Shown: positions 49,979-59,907, numbered from the stretch's first letter. The stretch is 64,000 nt of DNA from CAZUMW01 sp964621615 (GCA_964621615.1 CAZUMW010000001.1:297353-361352); one strand, 5' to 3'. The notes: a model not told the origin generated them from the letters alone. Made by a program: numbers and translations.

Positions 49979-50602
49979 ATGAAACGAAATCTGCCGTGGT
50001 ATGCTTTGTGTGTACTGTTTGCCCTTACAGCTTCGGGGGAGGTCTCTGGTGCTGATACGAAGGCGGCATCCGATAAAAGCGGCCCCGAGGTTGTTATCCT
50101 AAAAACGTCCATGGGGGACATACACATTGAGCTGTATCCTGATAAGGCTCCGGTAACGGTAAAAAATTTTCTATCCTATGTTGACAGCGGATTTTATGAC
50201 GGAACCGTATTTCACCGCGTTATCAAGGGATTCATGATTCAGGGGGGCGGTTTTACGCCTGGCATGAAAAAGAAGGAAACCTTGGGGCCCATAAAAAATG
50301 AGGCAAACAACGGCCTCAAAAATACGCGCGGCAGCATTGCCATGGCGCGCACCCGGGCTGTAAACAGCGCAACCTCTCAGTTTTTTATAAACCTTACGGA
50401 CAACAGCTTTCTGGACCACGGTGAGCGTGATTTCGGATATGCGGTGTTCGGGCAGGTTGTCGATGGTATGGATGTGGTTGATGCTATTGCTGCTGTTGAA
50501 ACCGGCACGAGCGACATGCACCGGGATGTTCCGGTAAAGCCGGTCGTTATACAAAATGCCCTGCGAAAAAATGAGGGCCAGGAGCAGGAAAAGAAAAAAT
50601 AG
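49979..50602 (+). CDS. Periplasmic cyclophilin-type peptidyl-prolyl isomerase
   Basis: A 207-residue PPIase with a signal peptide (to about ASG-EVSGA) and a cyclophilin domain: VTVKNFLSYVDSGFYDGTVF, FHRVIKGFMIQGGG, SIAMARTRAVNSATSQFFIN. The catalytic Arg is in FHRVI. A Lys-rich tail (GQEQEKKK) ends it. ATG 49979 has GGAGGTG upstream. It converges on the FKBP-type isomerase gene, with a shared terminator between them. Confidence 0.93.
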   Translation: MKRNLPWYALCVLFALTASGEVSGADTKAASDKSGPEVVILKTSMGDIHIELYPDKAPVTVKNFLSYVDSGFYDGTVFHRVIKGFMIQGGGFTPGMKKKETLGPIKNEANNGLKNTRGSIAMARTRAVNSATSQFFINLTDNSFLDHGERDFGYAVFGQVVDGMDVVDAIAAVETGTSDMHRDVPVKPVVIQNALRKNEGQEQEKKK

Positions 50603-50640
50603 TAGCGTGATTCAGCAGCTGTGTGAATAAAATCGATACA

Positions 50641-50677
50641 TAAAAACCCCGGGTGCCATATGCGCCCGGGGTTTTTC
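50641..50677. terminator. Bidirectional terminator between the two isomerase genes
   Basis: AAAAACCCCGGGTGCC pairs with GGCGCCCGGGG-type arm (GCGCCCGGGGTTTTTC), a GC-rich stem flanked by A-run and T-run, so it serves both converging genes. Confidence 0.88.
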
Positions 50678-50723
50678 TTGAATCAGCAAAATCCATGCTG
50701 CTTTTCTTGGCGGTGCACGGTGC

Positions 50724-51218
50724 TCAGCTGCATCCGCTGCATGTTCCGCATCCGTTCGGATCGGTGCCGCACTGCGTGTCCGGTGTGAGGCCTGTTTCAT
50801 GGACTTCGATGTCGAATATCAGGGTCTTGCCTGCGAGCGGGTGGTTCAGGTCCAGCTTGACAGCCTCGTCGCTCAGTTCGCTGACGAGAGCTGGAATAGG
50901 GTTCCCCTGCTGATCGGCAAGCTGTACCGCCATGCCCTCTTTGAGCTCCATGTCATCGGGAACATTGTCCCAGGGCATGTCGATTTTGCGCTCTTCCATG
51001 ACTTTGCCGTAGCCCTCTTCGGGGTTTACGGTAAACGTTTTCTTTTCACCCGGTGACATGCCGACAACGGCTTTGTCGAAGCCTTCGATAAGCTGCCCCT
51101 GACCGACGGTGAATTTAAGCGGCTGCCCATCCTGGGAGGAATCAAAAACTTCGCCGTTTTCGAACTTGCCGGTGTAGTGCACGCTTATGGTGTCACCTGC
51201 TTTTACTGCCTCAGACAT
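50724..51218 (-). CDS. SlyD-like FKBP-type peptidyl-prolyl isomerase
   Basis: A 164-residue FKBP with an inserted flap (the SlyD type): SVHYTGKFENGEVFDSSQDG, IEGFDKAVVGMSPGEKKTF and the NHPLAGKTLIFDIEV end. The C-terminus is Cys-rich (CGTDPNGCGTCSGCS), suited to binding metal ions as in SlyD's metallochaperone tail. An AAAAGGAG site precedes the ATG. Cytosolic chaperone, likely. Confidence 0.92.
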   Translation of the reverse strand: MSEAVKAGDTISVHYTGKFENGEVFDSSQDGQPLKFTVGQGQLIEGFDKAVVGMSPGEKKTFTVNPEEGYGKVMEERKIDMPWDNVPDDMELKEGMAVQLADQQGNPIPALVSELSDEAVKLDLNHPLAGKTLIFDIEVHETGLTPDTQCGTDPNGCGTCSGCS

Positions 51219-51494
51219 AAAAACACTCCTTTTAAAAAGTTTTCAATTGTATTCCTGCACAGTCATACCGTTAGCTGATGGCACTGTTGGAGATTTGCCA
51301 ATCAAAACACCATCGCATACAGCGGCCCGAAAACTCTCAGGCATGCACCGGAATATGAAATGAGGGATAACGGTGAATTGATTTTTGAGAAGTATGATCT
51401 GATACAGGTATACCCTGTTTACTTGTTTTGAGTATAAGCTATATAGGGCGGTAAGTCAACCCGGCGGGGCTTTTTTTGCTTTTTCCTTTCATGC

Positions 51495-51523
51495 TTGACA
51501 AAGGCAGATTTTATGGCTAAGGT
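51495..51523 (+). promoter_or_regulatory. Possible promoter for the toxin-antitoxin pair
   Basis: Perfect TTGACA (51495-51500), 17-base spacer and a weak TAAGGT -10. It is in the 354-base gap 51219-51572, which otherwise contains no gene I can support. About 50 bases separate it from the antitoxin start. Confidence 0.4.
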
Positions 51524-51572
51524 AGACATATAAATATAGACATTATATCTTTTTAATGGCAGGAGGAGAAAA

Positions 51573-51890
51573 ATGATACAGGCCAATATCTCGGAGTTGA
51601 AGAATCATTTGAGCTATTATCTCAAGCTGGTCAAAGGTGGTGAGCAAGTTGAAATTCTTGATAGAAAAACACCTTTGGCCAGAATTGTCCACATCTCGAT
51701 TCCCCATGAAAATGCTGAAAAATCATCTGCATGGATGAGGGAAGCAAGGGAGCTGGGACTCGTTACGCCCCCTGTAAAAGCGCTTATCGATCACAAACTT
51801 TTCGAGAAGCATCTGCGCCCCGGGATTAAACAGCAAAAAGAATCCGGCGTTCTTCAGGCTCTGCTTGATGAAAGGCAGGGCGGGCGATGA
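51573..51890 (+). CDS. Phd/YefM-type antitoxin
   Basis: A 105-residue antitoxin. MIQANISELKNHLSYYLKLV and GGEQVEILDRKTPLARIV match the Phd/VapB-like DNA-binding N-terminus (prevent-host-death family); the C-terminal half is polar and would wrap the toxin. AGGAGGAG precedes the ATG. It overlaps the toxin gene by four bases. Confidence 0.9.
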   Translation: MIQANISELKNHLSYYLKLVKGGEQVEILDRKTPLARIVHISIPHENAEKSSAWMREARELGLVTPPVKALIDHKLFEKHLRPGIKQQKESGVLQALLDERQGGR

Positions 51891-52309
51891 AGTTCTGGGA
51901 TGCGTCTGCTGTGGTGCCTCTGCTGCTGCCTGAACAACAAAGCGATTACTGCCTGCAAATTCTCAAGGGTGATCAGGAAGTCCTGCTTTGGTGTATGAGC
52001 AGGGTTGAGGTTGTGAGCGCCCTGACTCGGCGGCTTCGTGAACAGTCCCTGACCCCCGATCAATTTCAGGCCGCCAAAACGCGCTTTCGTCAGATCCTGG
52101 AAAGTTCCTACCAGATAACGGCTCTTGAGAGAGTCATGAACCGAGCGGTTCGGCTGCTGGAGGTCCACACGCTTCGTGCAGCTGATGCCTGTCAGTTGGC
52201 CTCCAGTCTCATCGCCACCCAGGAAGATCCTGATCGTTTGCCCATTATTTGTTTTGACGAGCATCTGACGGAAGCGGCCATGAAAGAAGGGTTCATCGTA
52301 AATCCTTAA
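51887..52309 (+). CDS. PIN-domain ribonuclease toxin (VapC-like)
   Basis: A 140-residue PIN-domain nuclease: D5 in MKFWDASAVVPLL, the Glu of SRVEVVSALTRRL (about E41), RAADACQLASSL and ICFDEHLTEAA give the acidic metal site. It overlaps the antitoxin gene, forming a standard two-gene module. The base composition is slightly less GC-rich than the neighbours. Confidence 0.92.
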   Translation: MKFWDASAVVPLLLPEQQSDYCLQILKGDQEVLLWCMSRVEVVSALTRRLREQSLTPDQFQAAKTRFRQILESSYQITALERVMNRAVRLLEVHTLRAADACQLASSLIATQEDPDRLPIICFDEHLTEAAMKEGFIVNP

Positions 52310-52478
52310 CAGCCGACCGGTTATCAGGAGATGTTTGTGAAATGAGCGCAAAACCCGGCGGCCTTCTAATTCAGCGGATCGCATAAAAAACAATATTAAT
52401 ATTTGGACACTACTGTATTTGGATAATGTTGCTATCCTAACGGCAGTTTCATGATGAAAGTTTTAGGAAAGGGACCTT

Positions 52479-55001
52479 ATGTATAAAAATGCCCTGTTAT
52501 TGTTATGTTCCGCTGCGGTGCTGTTTTCCTGTGAGCGCGAGCGCCGCGAATACACCGTGTACCGGGGTGAGCTGTTTCCCACGACAAAGGTGTTCAATAA
52601 CAGAAAGGCGGAACAGATCATTTCAGTTGACGACAACGGCACTATCCGGTTTTCTGCAGACAGCTCGGCAGCTGCCGCCCTTTCCGAGCACGATGTTATT
52701 GTAGCCGGGGTAACGGACAAAACACCCCGGGGCCTGGTCTGTATGGTTGCCGGTATTGAAACGGGCGGCGACGAGATTGCGGTTCACACGCGCCCGTGCG
52801 GCATTGAATATGCCTTTGAAACGCTTCACGTTGAGGTGCAGCGGAAAGTGTCCCTTTCGGCGGTGGCAGAAAAGCTGGCTCGCCGCGGCACAAAACCGGG
52901 TGCGCGGGTATATGCATCCGGCCCCGGTACGATGGACAGCGGCGGAGACAGCTTTGATATCACGGTTGATTACTACCCGTTTAACGGCGACGGGGACACG
53001 TCGACCCCGGAAGATCAGGTGCATGTGCAGGGAAAGCTCGGCGGCTCCCTGTATTATTTTTTCGGCCTTGATGTCGACTGGGGCAGCATCGTCTCGTGGC
53101 CGCCGGACAGCCTTCCCGAGGTCAAAGCCGGCTTCGAGGTGCATGCGGGTATTGACACCCGGCTTGATGCCGAGGGTGTCGTTACCAACGCATTTCAAAA
53201 AACGGAAACCCTTGACACCATACCACTCGATCCTTTTAATGTCTGGATTCTCTGGTTTTTTCCCGAAATAGCCCTTAATGCACACGTCGAGGGCAGCTCG
53301 ACGGGCACGTTCTCCCTGGGGCTCAAGGAGTCGGGCTCATTTGATGCCGGTGCGTCCTGCAGCTCCAAAACGGGTGGCTATCTTGAGCTTGAGCCGCCGC
53401 AGTTTAATTATGATCCGCCGGAGGTTTCGGTGCTTGACAGCGCCTCAGTAAGCGCACGCGTCGGACCGCGCCTGCACGTGCGGCTGTATACCGTTGCCGG
53501 CCCGTACGCAACGATATGGGCCTCTGCCGGCATCGATGCCGATCAGGACCGGAGCCCCTGCTGGGAGCTGAGCGGGGGGTTTGACGGTGATATCGGCATC
53601 GATATCGAGGTGGCCTCCGTGAATCTGGCTGACTGGAGCGAATCCTTCACAATAATCGATGAATCGCTGGCAAGCGGGGACTGTCAGGACGGTCCCGCGC
53701 CCGATCCGGATGCGGTGGCCGATGTTACGGACCCTTCATTTACCCCATGGTCTGTGCACTGCACCGATACGGTTTCCTCCTTTGAGCTTGCCGATTCGCA
53801 CACCCGCATTATGCAGTCTGTTGACGGGCGGTACCTTTTTTCTGGAGACGGAATGCGGACCCTGGTGAAATATGACCGGGACGGCACGCAGATATGGGCC
53901 CGCCAGTATACCTGGGATGATGCGGTGATACCCGAGCCCCTGCGGATTACCGCCCTTGCCGACACGGGGGATGCGGAAATGATTGCCGCCGCATACGATC
54001 CGCCGATTGTGTTAAAGCTGAAGGCCTCGGGGGATGTGAGCTGGTCTAAACGATTAGCCGGTACAGCCGATCCCGGCGGCGGGTTCAGCGCGATTGCAGT
54101 CGACTCATCGGGAATGGTATACCTCGCGGGGCAGGTGCGTGAAACGGGCGCCGACACCACCGATGTCTGGATTGTGAAAACGGATAAAGACGGGGCCCTT
54201 GTCTGGTCGCGGCGATGGGGGGCTGCAGGGGTGCGGGAAGTGCCTTCTGATTTTGTTCTGCTTGAAAGCGATATTGTTCTGATCGGCAGGTTTTTCGATC
54301 CCGGCAGGGATCCGTCTACGCAGTCATTTGTTGTCCGCATGAACGCGCAGGGAGATGCGGTCTGGGCGCGCAGCGTAAGCGCGCCGGGTATGTATGATGA
54401 TGTGCTGCTGAGAAGGGGACTTCTTTCACAAGACGGCGACATCATTGCCGGCGGGATGGTCAGAACGTCGCAGCCCCGGGAGCTGCTCATGAAGATAAAA
54501 ACCGACGGCACGTTCGGCTGGGCATCTGCTGCGCGCGGTGCCTATCTGGGTCCTGATATGACGGGATTTGTGCAGCTCAGCGACGGGGGGTATCTGTCCT
54601 GCGGCACGTGGTGGACAGCGGGCATCGATGATATCTGGCTTGCGCGCCTTGACTCCATCGGGCGGGTGCTGTGGATGAAGCGCTACGACGACGGTTTTGA
54701 TACCGCATGCCCGTCGCTGTACCTTACCGGTGAGGGAGGAGCCATGCTGGCAGCTTACAGCGGCGCCGGGAATGACTATCACAGCCTGTGGCTGATGCGG
54801 GTGCCGGTCAAAACCGGCGATATTGATTTCGGGCCGGCAAGCGGCGCCACGGCGACACAGGAGACCGCATCGGCTGTTACGGTCGATATCGGATTGGCGG
54901 ATGCTTCAGCCGCAAGCCTGGCGGATGTGGATGCGGCGGTCGGCGCCGTTACGGTTACGACAAAAACCATTGCTCCGGACAGCACGGTGCTTGCGCCCTA
55001 A
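52479..55001 (+). CDS. Large lipoprotein with C-terminal beta-propeller repeats
   Basis: An 840-residue secreted lipoprotein; lipobox VLFSC puts the lipidated Cys at C18. Residues ~30-400 form an unassigned beta-rich region (FDITVDYYPFNGDGDTSTPE, LGGSLYYFFGLDVDWGSIV). The C-terminal ~400 residues carry about six repeats with a W-A/S-R/K core (DGTQIWARQYTWDD, GDVSWSKRLAG, GALVWSRRWGA, GDAVWARSVSA, GRVLWMKRYDD), as in SBBP-type beta-propellers. A solo repeat end (TTTGGACACTACTG, 52402-52415) lies upstream. Function unknown. Confidence 0.8.
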   Translation: MYKNALLLLCSAAVLFSCERERREYTVYRGELFPTTKVFNNRKAEQIISVDDNGTIRFSADSSAAAALSEHDVIVAGVTDKTPRGLVCMVAGIETGGDEIAVHTRPCGIEYAFETLHVEVQRKVSLSAVAEKLARRGTKPGARVYASGPGTMDSGGDSFDITVDYYPFNGDGDTSTPEDQVHVQGKLGGSLYYFFGLDVDWGSIVSWPPDSLPEVKAGFEVHAGIDTRLDAEGVVTNAFQKTETLDTIPLDPFNVWILWFFPEIALNAHVEGSSTGTFSLGLKESGSFDAGASCSSKTGGYLELEPPQFNYDPPEVSVLDSASVSARVGPRLHVRLYTVAGPYATIWASAGIDADQDRSPCWELSGGFDGDIGIDIEVASVNLADWSESFTIIDESLASGDCQDGPAPDPDAVADVTDPSFTPWSVHCTDTVSSFELADSHTRIMQSVDGRYLFSGDGMRTLVKYDRDGTQIWARQYTWDDAVIPEPLRITALADTGDAEMIAAAYDPPIVLKLKASGDVSWSKRLAGTADPGGGFSAIAVDSSGMVYLAGQVRETGADTTDVWIVKTDKDGALVWSRRWGAAGVREVPSDFVLLESDIVLIGRFFDPGRDPSTQSFVVRMNAQGDAVWARSVSAPGMYDDVLLRRGLLSQDGDIIAGGMVRTSQPRELLMKIKTDGTFGWASAARGAYLGPDMTGFVQLSDGGYLSCGTWWTAGIDDIWLARLDSIGRVLWMKRYDDGFDTACPSLYLTGEGGAMLAAYSGAGNDYHSLWLMRVPVKTGDIDFGPASGATATQETASAVTVDIGLADASAASLADVDAAVGAVTVTTKTIAPDSTVLAP

Positions 55002-55078
55002 GGGAGTGTGTTTTTATGTTCGTTGCCGCACCGGGCGGAGCTTTTTCGAGCGCTCACAAAGATCGCCTGATTTTCGCA

Positions 55079-57646
55079 TTATGACCGAGCCTGTCTGTTG
55101 AGAAGAAGCGGCCGGGCGCGGGCCGGATCGTCAGGCCAGTAGTGCTTCGGGTAGCGCCGGCGCAGGTCCCTCACCACCTCATGGTAGGATCCTTTCCAGA
55201 ACGCGGCTAAATCGGCGGTGATCTGCGCCACCCGTCGGTTCGGGGCAAGCAGGCGCAGCAGTATTTGCTTTTTCCCTTCGAGGATGGCGGGTGTTCTTTT
55301 CACCCTGAAAAGATCCTGAATAAGACACTGCGACCAGGGCTCCGAATCTTTTTCATACCGGATGTGCACCGTTTTTCCGTTTTCAAGGCGAAGCGTTTCA
55401 GGGGTGTAGCAATTCAGCACATCCCGGCTCTCCCGGCTCAGCTGATCAAGGATATGCTCCTCGAGGCGTTTTTTTTCAAGGTCCTTAAGAGAGCGCTTCC
55501 CGTGGCAGACCGCCTCGCAGAAAAGATCCATCATTTCCCCTTCAAATACCGGGCAGCCGTGTTTGATGCCGTAATGATCAAGGAGGGCAACGCGGCAGTG
55601 ATACGCCTCAAGGGCGCTGTCATCGGTAAACGGATAGGGCCAGTTGTTTTTTAGTAATGCAGCAAGGCGGTCCTCTTCTGTTTTATCGGGAATTGAGCCC
55701 CCAGCAGCCTGTTCGATGATGAGCTTCCCGTAATAGGTTTTTTTGTATATCTGTACGTCGCCTTTTTTGGTGTTGAGCGTCCGGTCGATCTCAGAGTGCA
55801 TGAGACGGCCGGGGTCGGTTCGAAGCAGCGGCATGTCCACTTTGCTTCCTGAGCGCACGCGGATACCTTTCGCGGCATCTCCCCGGGGGTTTTCCAGCGC
55901 GTCTATGGCGATAAAATAATCCGGGGGCTCTGCGGCCAGCGCGCTGTCCTCTGCTATTGTTCCGCCGCGGCCCATACAGAAGTTGTAGAGCGGGCTGCGC
56001 CCCTTTCTTGCCTTTTTTGCCGTTCTTTTGACGGCAACTCTGTCGGGAAAGCCGCGCAGCAGGCACGCTGCAAGCCGTCGGTGGTCGGTTTGCCCTTCCG
56101 GCACTTTTCCGGAAATATTCAGCGCTCCCGCAAGGCTGCGGAAAAGACTGTGCACGCGCGCTTTCTTCCATGTGTCACCCCGGGCCCTCCTGTTGTGCCC
56201 CGGTGCTTTCATCACAGCAAGCTGGCGGCACACATCGCAGGGGATGTCATTTTGCGGAAAAAGGCTTTCGTCAGCGATGAACCCCTCGCTGATCATGCAT
56301 GCTGCAAGCAGGGCGTCCGCGGGGCATCCCTGCTCGCGACCGGAAAGAGCGACGGCCCCGAGGCGGGGGTGCAGGGGCAGCGTCGCAAGCTGCCTGCCGG
56401 AATCGGTAAGCGACCCGTGACCGTCGACTGCTCCCAGCATTGTGAGCAGCTCATGAGCGGCGGCAAGCGTTTTTTCACCCGGCGCCTCAAACCAGGGGAG
56501 CATTTCCTCTGAGAGGCCCAGCGCCATAATATCAAGAAGAGAGTGGGTAAAATCGAGCCGCTCGATGTCAGGCGGCGTAAACGAATCCCGGGCAAGGAAA
56601 TCCGCTTTTGAGTACAGGCGGTAGCACACCCCGCTTCGGGTCCGCCCTGCCCGGCCTGCGCGCTGTATTGCTGAGGCTCTGCTGATCCGCTTTGTTTCCA
56701 GAGTGGGCATGCCGCTCCAGGACGACATGCCGGCAATCTTTGCCAGGCCCATGTCGATCACACCGCCGGTATCGGGCAGCGTCAGCGAGGTTTCGGCAAC
56801 ATTGGTGGCCAGGACGATTTTGCGCTTGTTTGACGGGGTAAAGGCTTTTTTCTGGCGCGCCGGCGGAAGATCGGCGGCAAGGGGCACAATTTCCGCTTCC
56901 CCGGAAGCGCTTTGTGCTGTAAGAAGAGGAACCGCCTGCATGATCTGGCCGAGTCCGGTCAGAAACACGAGAATATTTCCCTGGCAGCGGCTGTCGCCGA
57001 GCAAGCGCGCTGCCGCATCCGCCAGGCGGTCCTGCCAGTCCTTGTGCTGTAAGCGAGCGTCTTTGTGCGGGGAAATATAGTCGATCGCGACCGGAAACAC
57101 GCTGCCCCCTATGTCAATAACCGCCGGGGTTTCCAGGCAGCGCTCAAGCGCCCGGGTGTCAAGGGTTGCCGACATGATAAGCAGCTTCAGGTCGGGACGG
57201 GAGCGTGCCTGCAGTCGGCGCACCAGCGCAAGCGCCATATCCGTGTGGATGCTTCTCTCATGGAACTCGTCCAGCACGACTGCGCCAACGCCGCTCAGAA
57301 TCTGATCCTGATGCAGCAGGCGTACAAAAAGGCCTTCAGTGATAAAGGTAAGGCGGGTGTGCTCTGAAACGCAGGAATCATGGCGTATGCGGTATCCCAC
57401 TGTTTTGCCGCACGCTTCATCTAAAAACCATGCCGCCCGCTCCGCAGACAGGCGGGCCGCCAGGCGCCGTGGCTCAAGGACAAGAATCCGGCCGCGTACT
57501 GTATCCAGCAAATACGGCGGAATCCTGGTGGTTTTCCCGGTTCCCGGCTGTGCCTTTACCAGGCAGACAGAATGGGATGACAGCGCATCTGCTATTTCCG
57601 ATATATGCGCATCGACCGGATAGCGGCCGTGTTGTTTCAGCTGCAT
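55079..57646 (-). CDS. hrpB: ATP-dependent helicase HrpB
   Basis: An 855-residue DEAH-type RNA/DNA helicase. Walker A GTGKTT is at residues 35-40, the DEFH box in VVLDEFHERSIHTD, SATLDTRALE is motif III, and QRAGRAGRTRSGVCYRLYS is motif VI. The HrpB-specific C-terminal domain (LLRLLAPNRRVAQITADL and FWKGSYHEVVRDLRRRYPKHYWPDDP) is intact. It converges on the lipoprotein gene. HrpB's cellular role is not well defined. Confidence 0.95.
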   Translation of the reverse strand: MQLKQHGRYPVDAHISEIADALSSHSVCLVKAQPGTGKTTRIPPYLLDTVRGRILVLEPRRLAARLSAERAAWFLDEACGKTVGYRIRHDSCVSEHTRLTFITEGLFVRLLHQDQILSGVGAVVLDEFHERSIHTDMALALVRRLQARSRPDLKLLIMSATLDTRALERCLETPAVIDIGGSVFPVAIDYISPHKDARLQHKDWQDRLADAAARLLGDSRCQGNILVFLTGLGQIMQAVPLLTAQSASGEAEIVPLAADLPPARQKKAFTPSNKRKIVLATNVAETSLTLPDTGGVIDMGLAKIAGMSSWSGMPTLETKRISRASAIQRAGRAGRTRSGVCYRLYSKADFLARDSFTPPDIERLDFTHSLLDIMALGLSEEMLPWFEAPGEKTLAAAHELLTMLGAVDGHGSLTDSGRQLATLPLHPRLGAVALSGREQGCPADALLAACMISEGFIADESLFPQNDIPCDVCRQLAVMKAPGHNRRARGDTWKKARVHSLFRSLAGALNISGKVPEGQTDHRRLAACLLRGFPDRVAVKRTAKKARKGRSPLYNFCMGRGGTIAEDSALAAEPPDYFIAIDALENPRGDAAKGIRVRSGSKVDMPLLRTDPGRLMHSEIDRTLNTKKGDVQIYKKTYYGKLIIEQAAGGSIPDKTEEDRLAALLKNNWPYPFTDDSALEAYHCRVALLDHYGIKHGCPVFEGEMMDLFCEAVCHGKRSLKDLEKKRLEEHILDQLSRESRDVLNCYTPETLRLENGKTVHIRYEKDSEPWSQCLIQDLFRVKRTPAILEGKKQILLRLLAPNRRVAQITADLAAFWKGSYHEVVRDLRRRYPKHYWPDDPARARPLLLNRQARS

Positions 57647-57668
57647 TTTTTAAACGGCCTGTGTGGGG

Positions 57669-58259
57669 TTAATCACGACGGTTCCGGCACAGCTCATAAT
57701 CGCTGTCGGTATCGATATCAAGATCTGCACGCTCTGCATCGATGGGGACTGTCCGGACGCTTTCAGGGAAGCGATCGATGATGCGCCTTCCCCCGCAATC
57801 GCCCCGCAAATCTTGCAGCTTGTCGCGAAACCGTGCGGGAAACAGGGTCGGCGTGCCCCGCCTGCCGGCATAGACAGGCACAATGATCTGTTCAGGGTGC
57901 ATGTGGTGCTCATTGATGAGCCGGTTAATAATCGGCGCCTCCAGATAAGGCTGATCCCCGACCATAAAAAGATACGCGCCAGTCAGGGGATCGGCGCTGT
58001 CAATACCGACACGTATCGAGGCGCTTTGTCCCTCAGCTGCCTGCGTGTTGTATATGCATGATATGTCATATGCGGCGGCTTTTGCTGCCACCGCCTTGTT
58101 GTGAAAAACAAGCAGTACCGTATCGAGCTGCGAGTCAACCGCCGCCTGAATAACCCGCTCCACTATGGTGCCGCCGCCGAAGGGCAGCAGCAGCTTTTCG
58201 CGGGACATGCGCCGGGAAAAGCCCGAAGCCAGTATAATGCCGGTAATTAATGGCTGCAT
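57669..58259 (-). CDS. MocA-like nucleotidyltransferase (molybdenum-cofactor type)
   Basis: A 196-residue NTP transferase: GIILASGFSRRMSREKLLLP at the N-terminus, FMVGDQPYLEAPIINRLI, and PVYAGRRGTPTLFPARF. The LASGFSRRMGxxK pattern is that of MocA/MobA-type enzymes that attach CMP or GMP to molybdopterin. It overlaps no neighbour but lies 22 bases downstream of hrpB's far end. Specificity (CTP or GTP) is not readable. Confidence 0.85.
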   Translation of the reverse strand: MQPLITGIILASGFSRRMSREKLLLPFGGGTIVERVIQAAVDSQLDTVLLVFHNKAVAAKAAAYDISCIYNTQAAEGQSASIRVGIDSADPLTGAYLFMVGDQPYLEAPIINRLINEHHMHPEQIIVPVYAGRRGTPTLFPARFRDKLQDLRGDCGGRRIIDRFPESVRTVPIDAERADLDIDTDSDYELCRNRRD

Positions 58260-58419
58260 AATATTAATGTTTCAAGAGTTTTTACGGTTACCACTATATC
58301 TGGATGCCCTGAATAAATCGCGGCATGACAAAAAGGCGCTTCGGTCATTGTCGCAGGTTGTAGCCTGTGTTTGTTTTCCTCCCGGCAGGGCCGGGCTCTG
58401 CCCGGGAACAAAGCGCATT

Positions 58420-59745
58420 TCATGTTTTCACCGAAAGCGGCCTGTATGTCCCGGGATAATAGGGGCGGTCCTGCGGGGTGTCCATAATCCCTTTCAGCTT
58501 GCCGCGATCAAGATAATTAAGCACCATATGCATAAGCTCCGGGCCGCGGACAAAGCCGAGCGCACCGCCTGCTGCCCTCACCTCATCAAACGCGGTTATT
58601 GCATCCCGCCGGACCCATCGGCCGCATATCGTCAGCGGTACCGGCTCGCCGCAGTGGATCATGTTCCCGCAGCTTGGCGTTGAGTGATCGGCGGTTACGA
58701 TGACCAGTATCCCCGGGTCGTTTATACTGTGTTTCAGCCCTTTTTTGATGCCGCGGTCCAGCGCCTCGATAACCCGCTTTTTCAGAAGCGGGTCTTTTTT
58801 GTGTGCCGCCTCGTCGGGCGCCTTTGTGTGAACGTGGATGAAATCATAGCCCTCGCGCAGATCATATGCCCGGCTCAGCCGCTCAGCGATATCGGCTTCG
58901 GGATCCTCTGTGTCCGCCGCTTTTGAAACATCAAAGCCAAGATAGGAGCACAGGCCGTGATAGATGGTGCCCGATGCTATAGAAAGGCCGCGCAATCCGA
59001 AGCGCACCTGCAGCGGCTCAATGCCCGGCAGCTGTCCTGCGCGCTGCGTGACAAGAAAATTGAGCGCCGGTTTGCCGCGCCGCCGGCGTGCAGTGTTTAC
59101 CGGATGCTGCTCAAGCTGTTTGTAGACCCACAAAAGATAATCCTGCAGCACCTGTGCGGTTTTTAATGCTCGGCGGTCGTCAGCGTGTGTATGAAGCGGC
59201 TGAACAGCCGGTACGGCAAGGCCCTCAAGCATCAGGTTTGTGTCGGTGAGATGGGGGGACACGGATCCGCTCATCCGGACGATACCGAACAGTTTGTCGG
59301 TGGGAATAAAATCTATGCTGATTTCACGGGCATCATAGGACCGTATCGTTCCGGTAAGCTGCGCTGCCTCTGTATCTGAGACACGGTCTTTTTCCTTTAC
59401 CACGATAAGCTTTTCGCCCTGTTCCTGAACGCCGGTAATATGCCCCAGCAGGGCAACATCGGAGGGCGCAAGATTGACCCCGGCCCCCAGAGCTTCAAGC
59501 GCCCCGCGTCCTGGAAACGCGCTCAGCTCATAGCCGAACAGCAGAAAGTGGGCGTGCTCGCTGGGCAGCGCCTCACCCTGCAGGGATGCGTGCAGCAGTC
59601 CGCTTGAGCCGCGGGCGGCAAGGCTGTCAAGAAACGGGGTGCGGGCTGCCTGCAGCGGGGTTTTGTTGCCCAGCTGTTCAAACGCGCGGTCGCCGATTCC
59701 GTCAAGAATAATGAGAATACATTTTTCAGGCACTGGTAAATCCAT
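58420..59745 (-). CDS. apgM: 2,3-bisphosphoglycerate-independent phosphoglycerate mutase, archaeal type (ApgM)
   Basis: A 441-residue alkaline-phosphatase-fold mutase. CILIILDGIGDRAFEQLGNK has the first metal-binding Asp, ALPSEHAHFLLFGYE the catalytic Ser region, DFIHVHTKAPDEAAHKKDP and VIVTADHSTPSCGNMIHCGE the metal-binding Asp/His set. It belongs to the archaeal group rather than to bacterial GpmI. With PPi-phosphofructokinase at 19075 it suggests archaeal-like glycolysis/gluconeogenesis enzymes. Confidence 0.93.
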   Translation of the reverse strand: MDLPVPEKCILIILDGIGDRAFEQLGNKTPLQAARTPFLDSLAARGSSGLLHASLQGEALPSEHAHFLLFGYELSAFPGRGALEALGAGVNLAPSDVALLGHITGVQEQGEKLIVVKEKDRVSDTEAAQLTGTIRSYDAREISIDFIPTDKLFGIVRMSGSVSPHLTDTNLMLEGLAVPAVQPLHTHADDRRALKTAQVLQDYLLWVYKQLEQHPVNTARRRRGKPALNFLVTQRAGQLPGIEPLQVRFGLRGLSIASGTIYHGLCSYLGFDVSKAADTEDPEADIAERLSRAYDLREGYDFIHVHTKAPDEAAHKKDPLLKKRVIEALDRGIKKGLKHSINDPGILVIVTADHSTPSCGNMIHCGEPVPLTICGRWVRRDAITAFDEVRAAGGALGFVRGPELMHMVLNYLDRGKLKGIMDTPQDRPYYPGTYRPLSVKT

Positions 59746-59884
59746 CTCGATAAGGAGTTTTGCTTATTGGGCCACATTCAGGGGCGCCCGGCATCTGTAC
59801 GGTTTTTTTCCTTCCACAATGCTTGATTGCCTGAGCGCACGCCGGGTGATGACTCCTGGTATTGCTGTTTTTGACCCTTTATGT

Positions 59885-59907
59885 CATGGCCCGGTTTATC
59901 CGGGCCA
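59885..59907. terminator. Hairpin upstream of apgM, terminator-like
   Basis: ATGGCCCGG and CCGGGCCAT form a perfect 9-bp stem around TTTAT, followed by a T-rich stretch. It lies in the 939-base gene-poor gap 59746-60684. A second inverted repeat, CCTGCCTTTA...TAAAGGCAGG, is at about 59952-59977. The rest of the gap is an AT-rich patch (60240-60355) and repeat copy 3; I see no gene in it. Confidence 0.45.
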
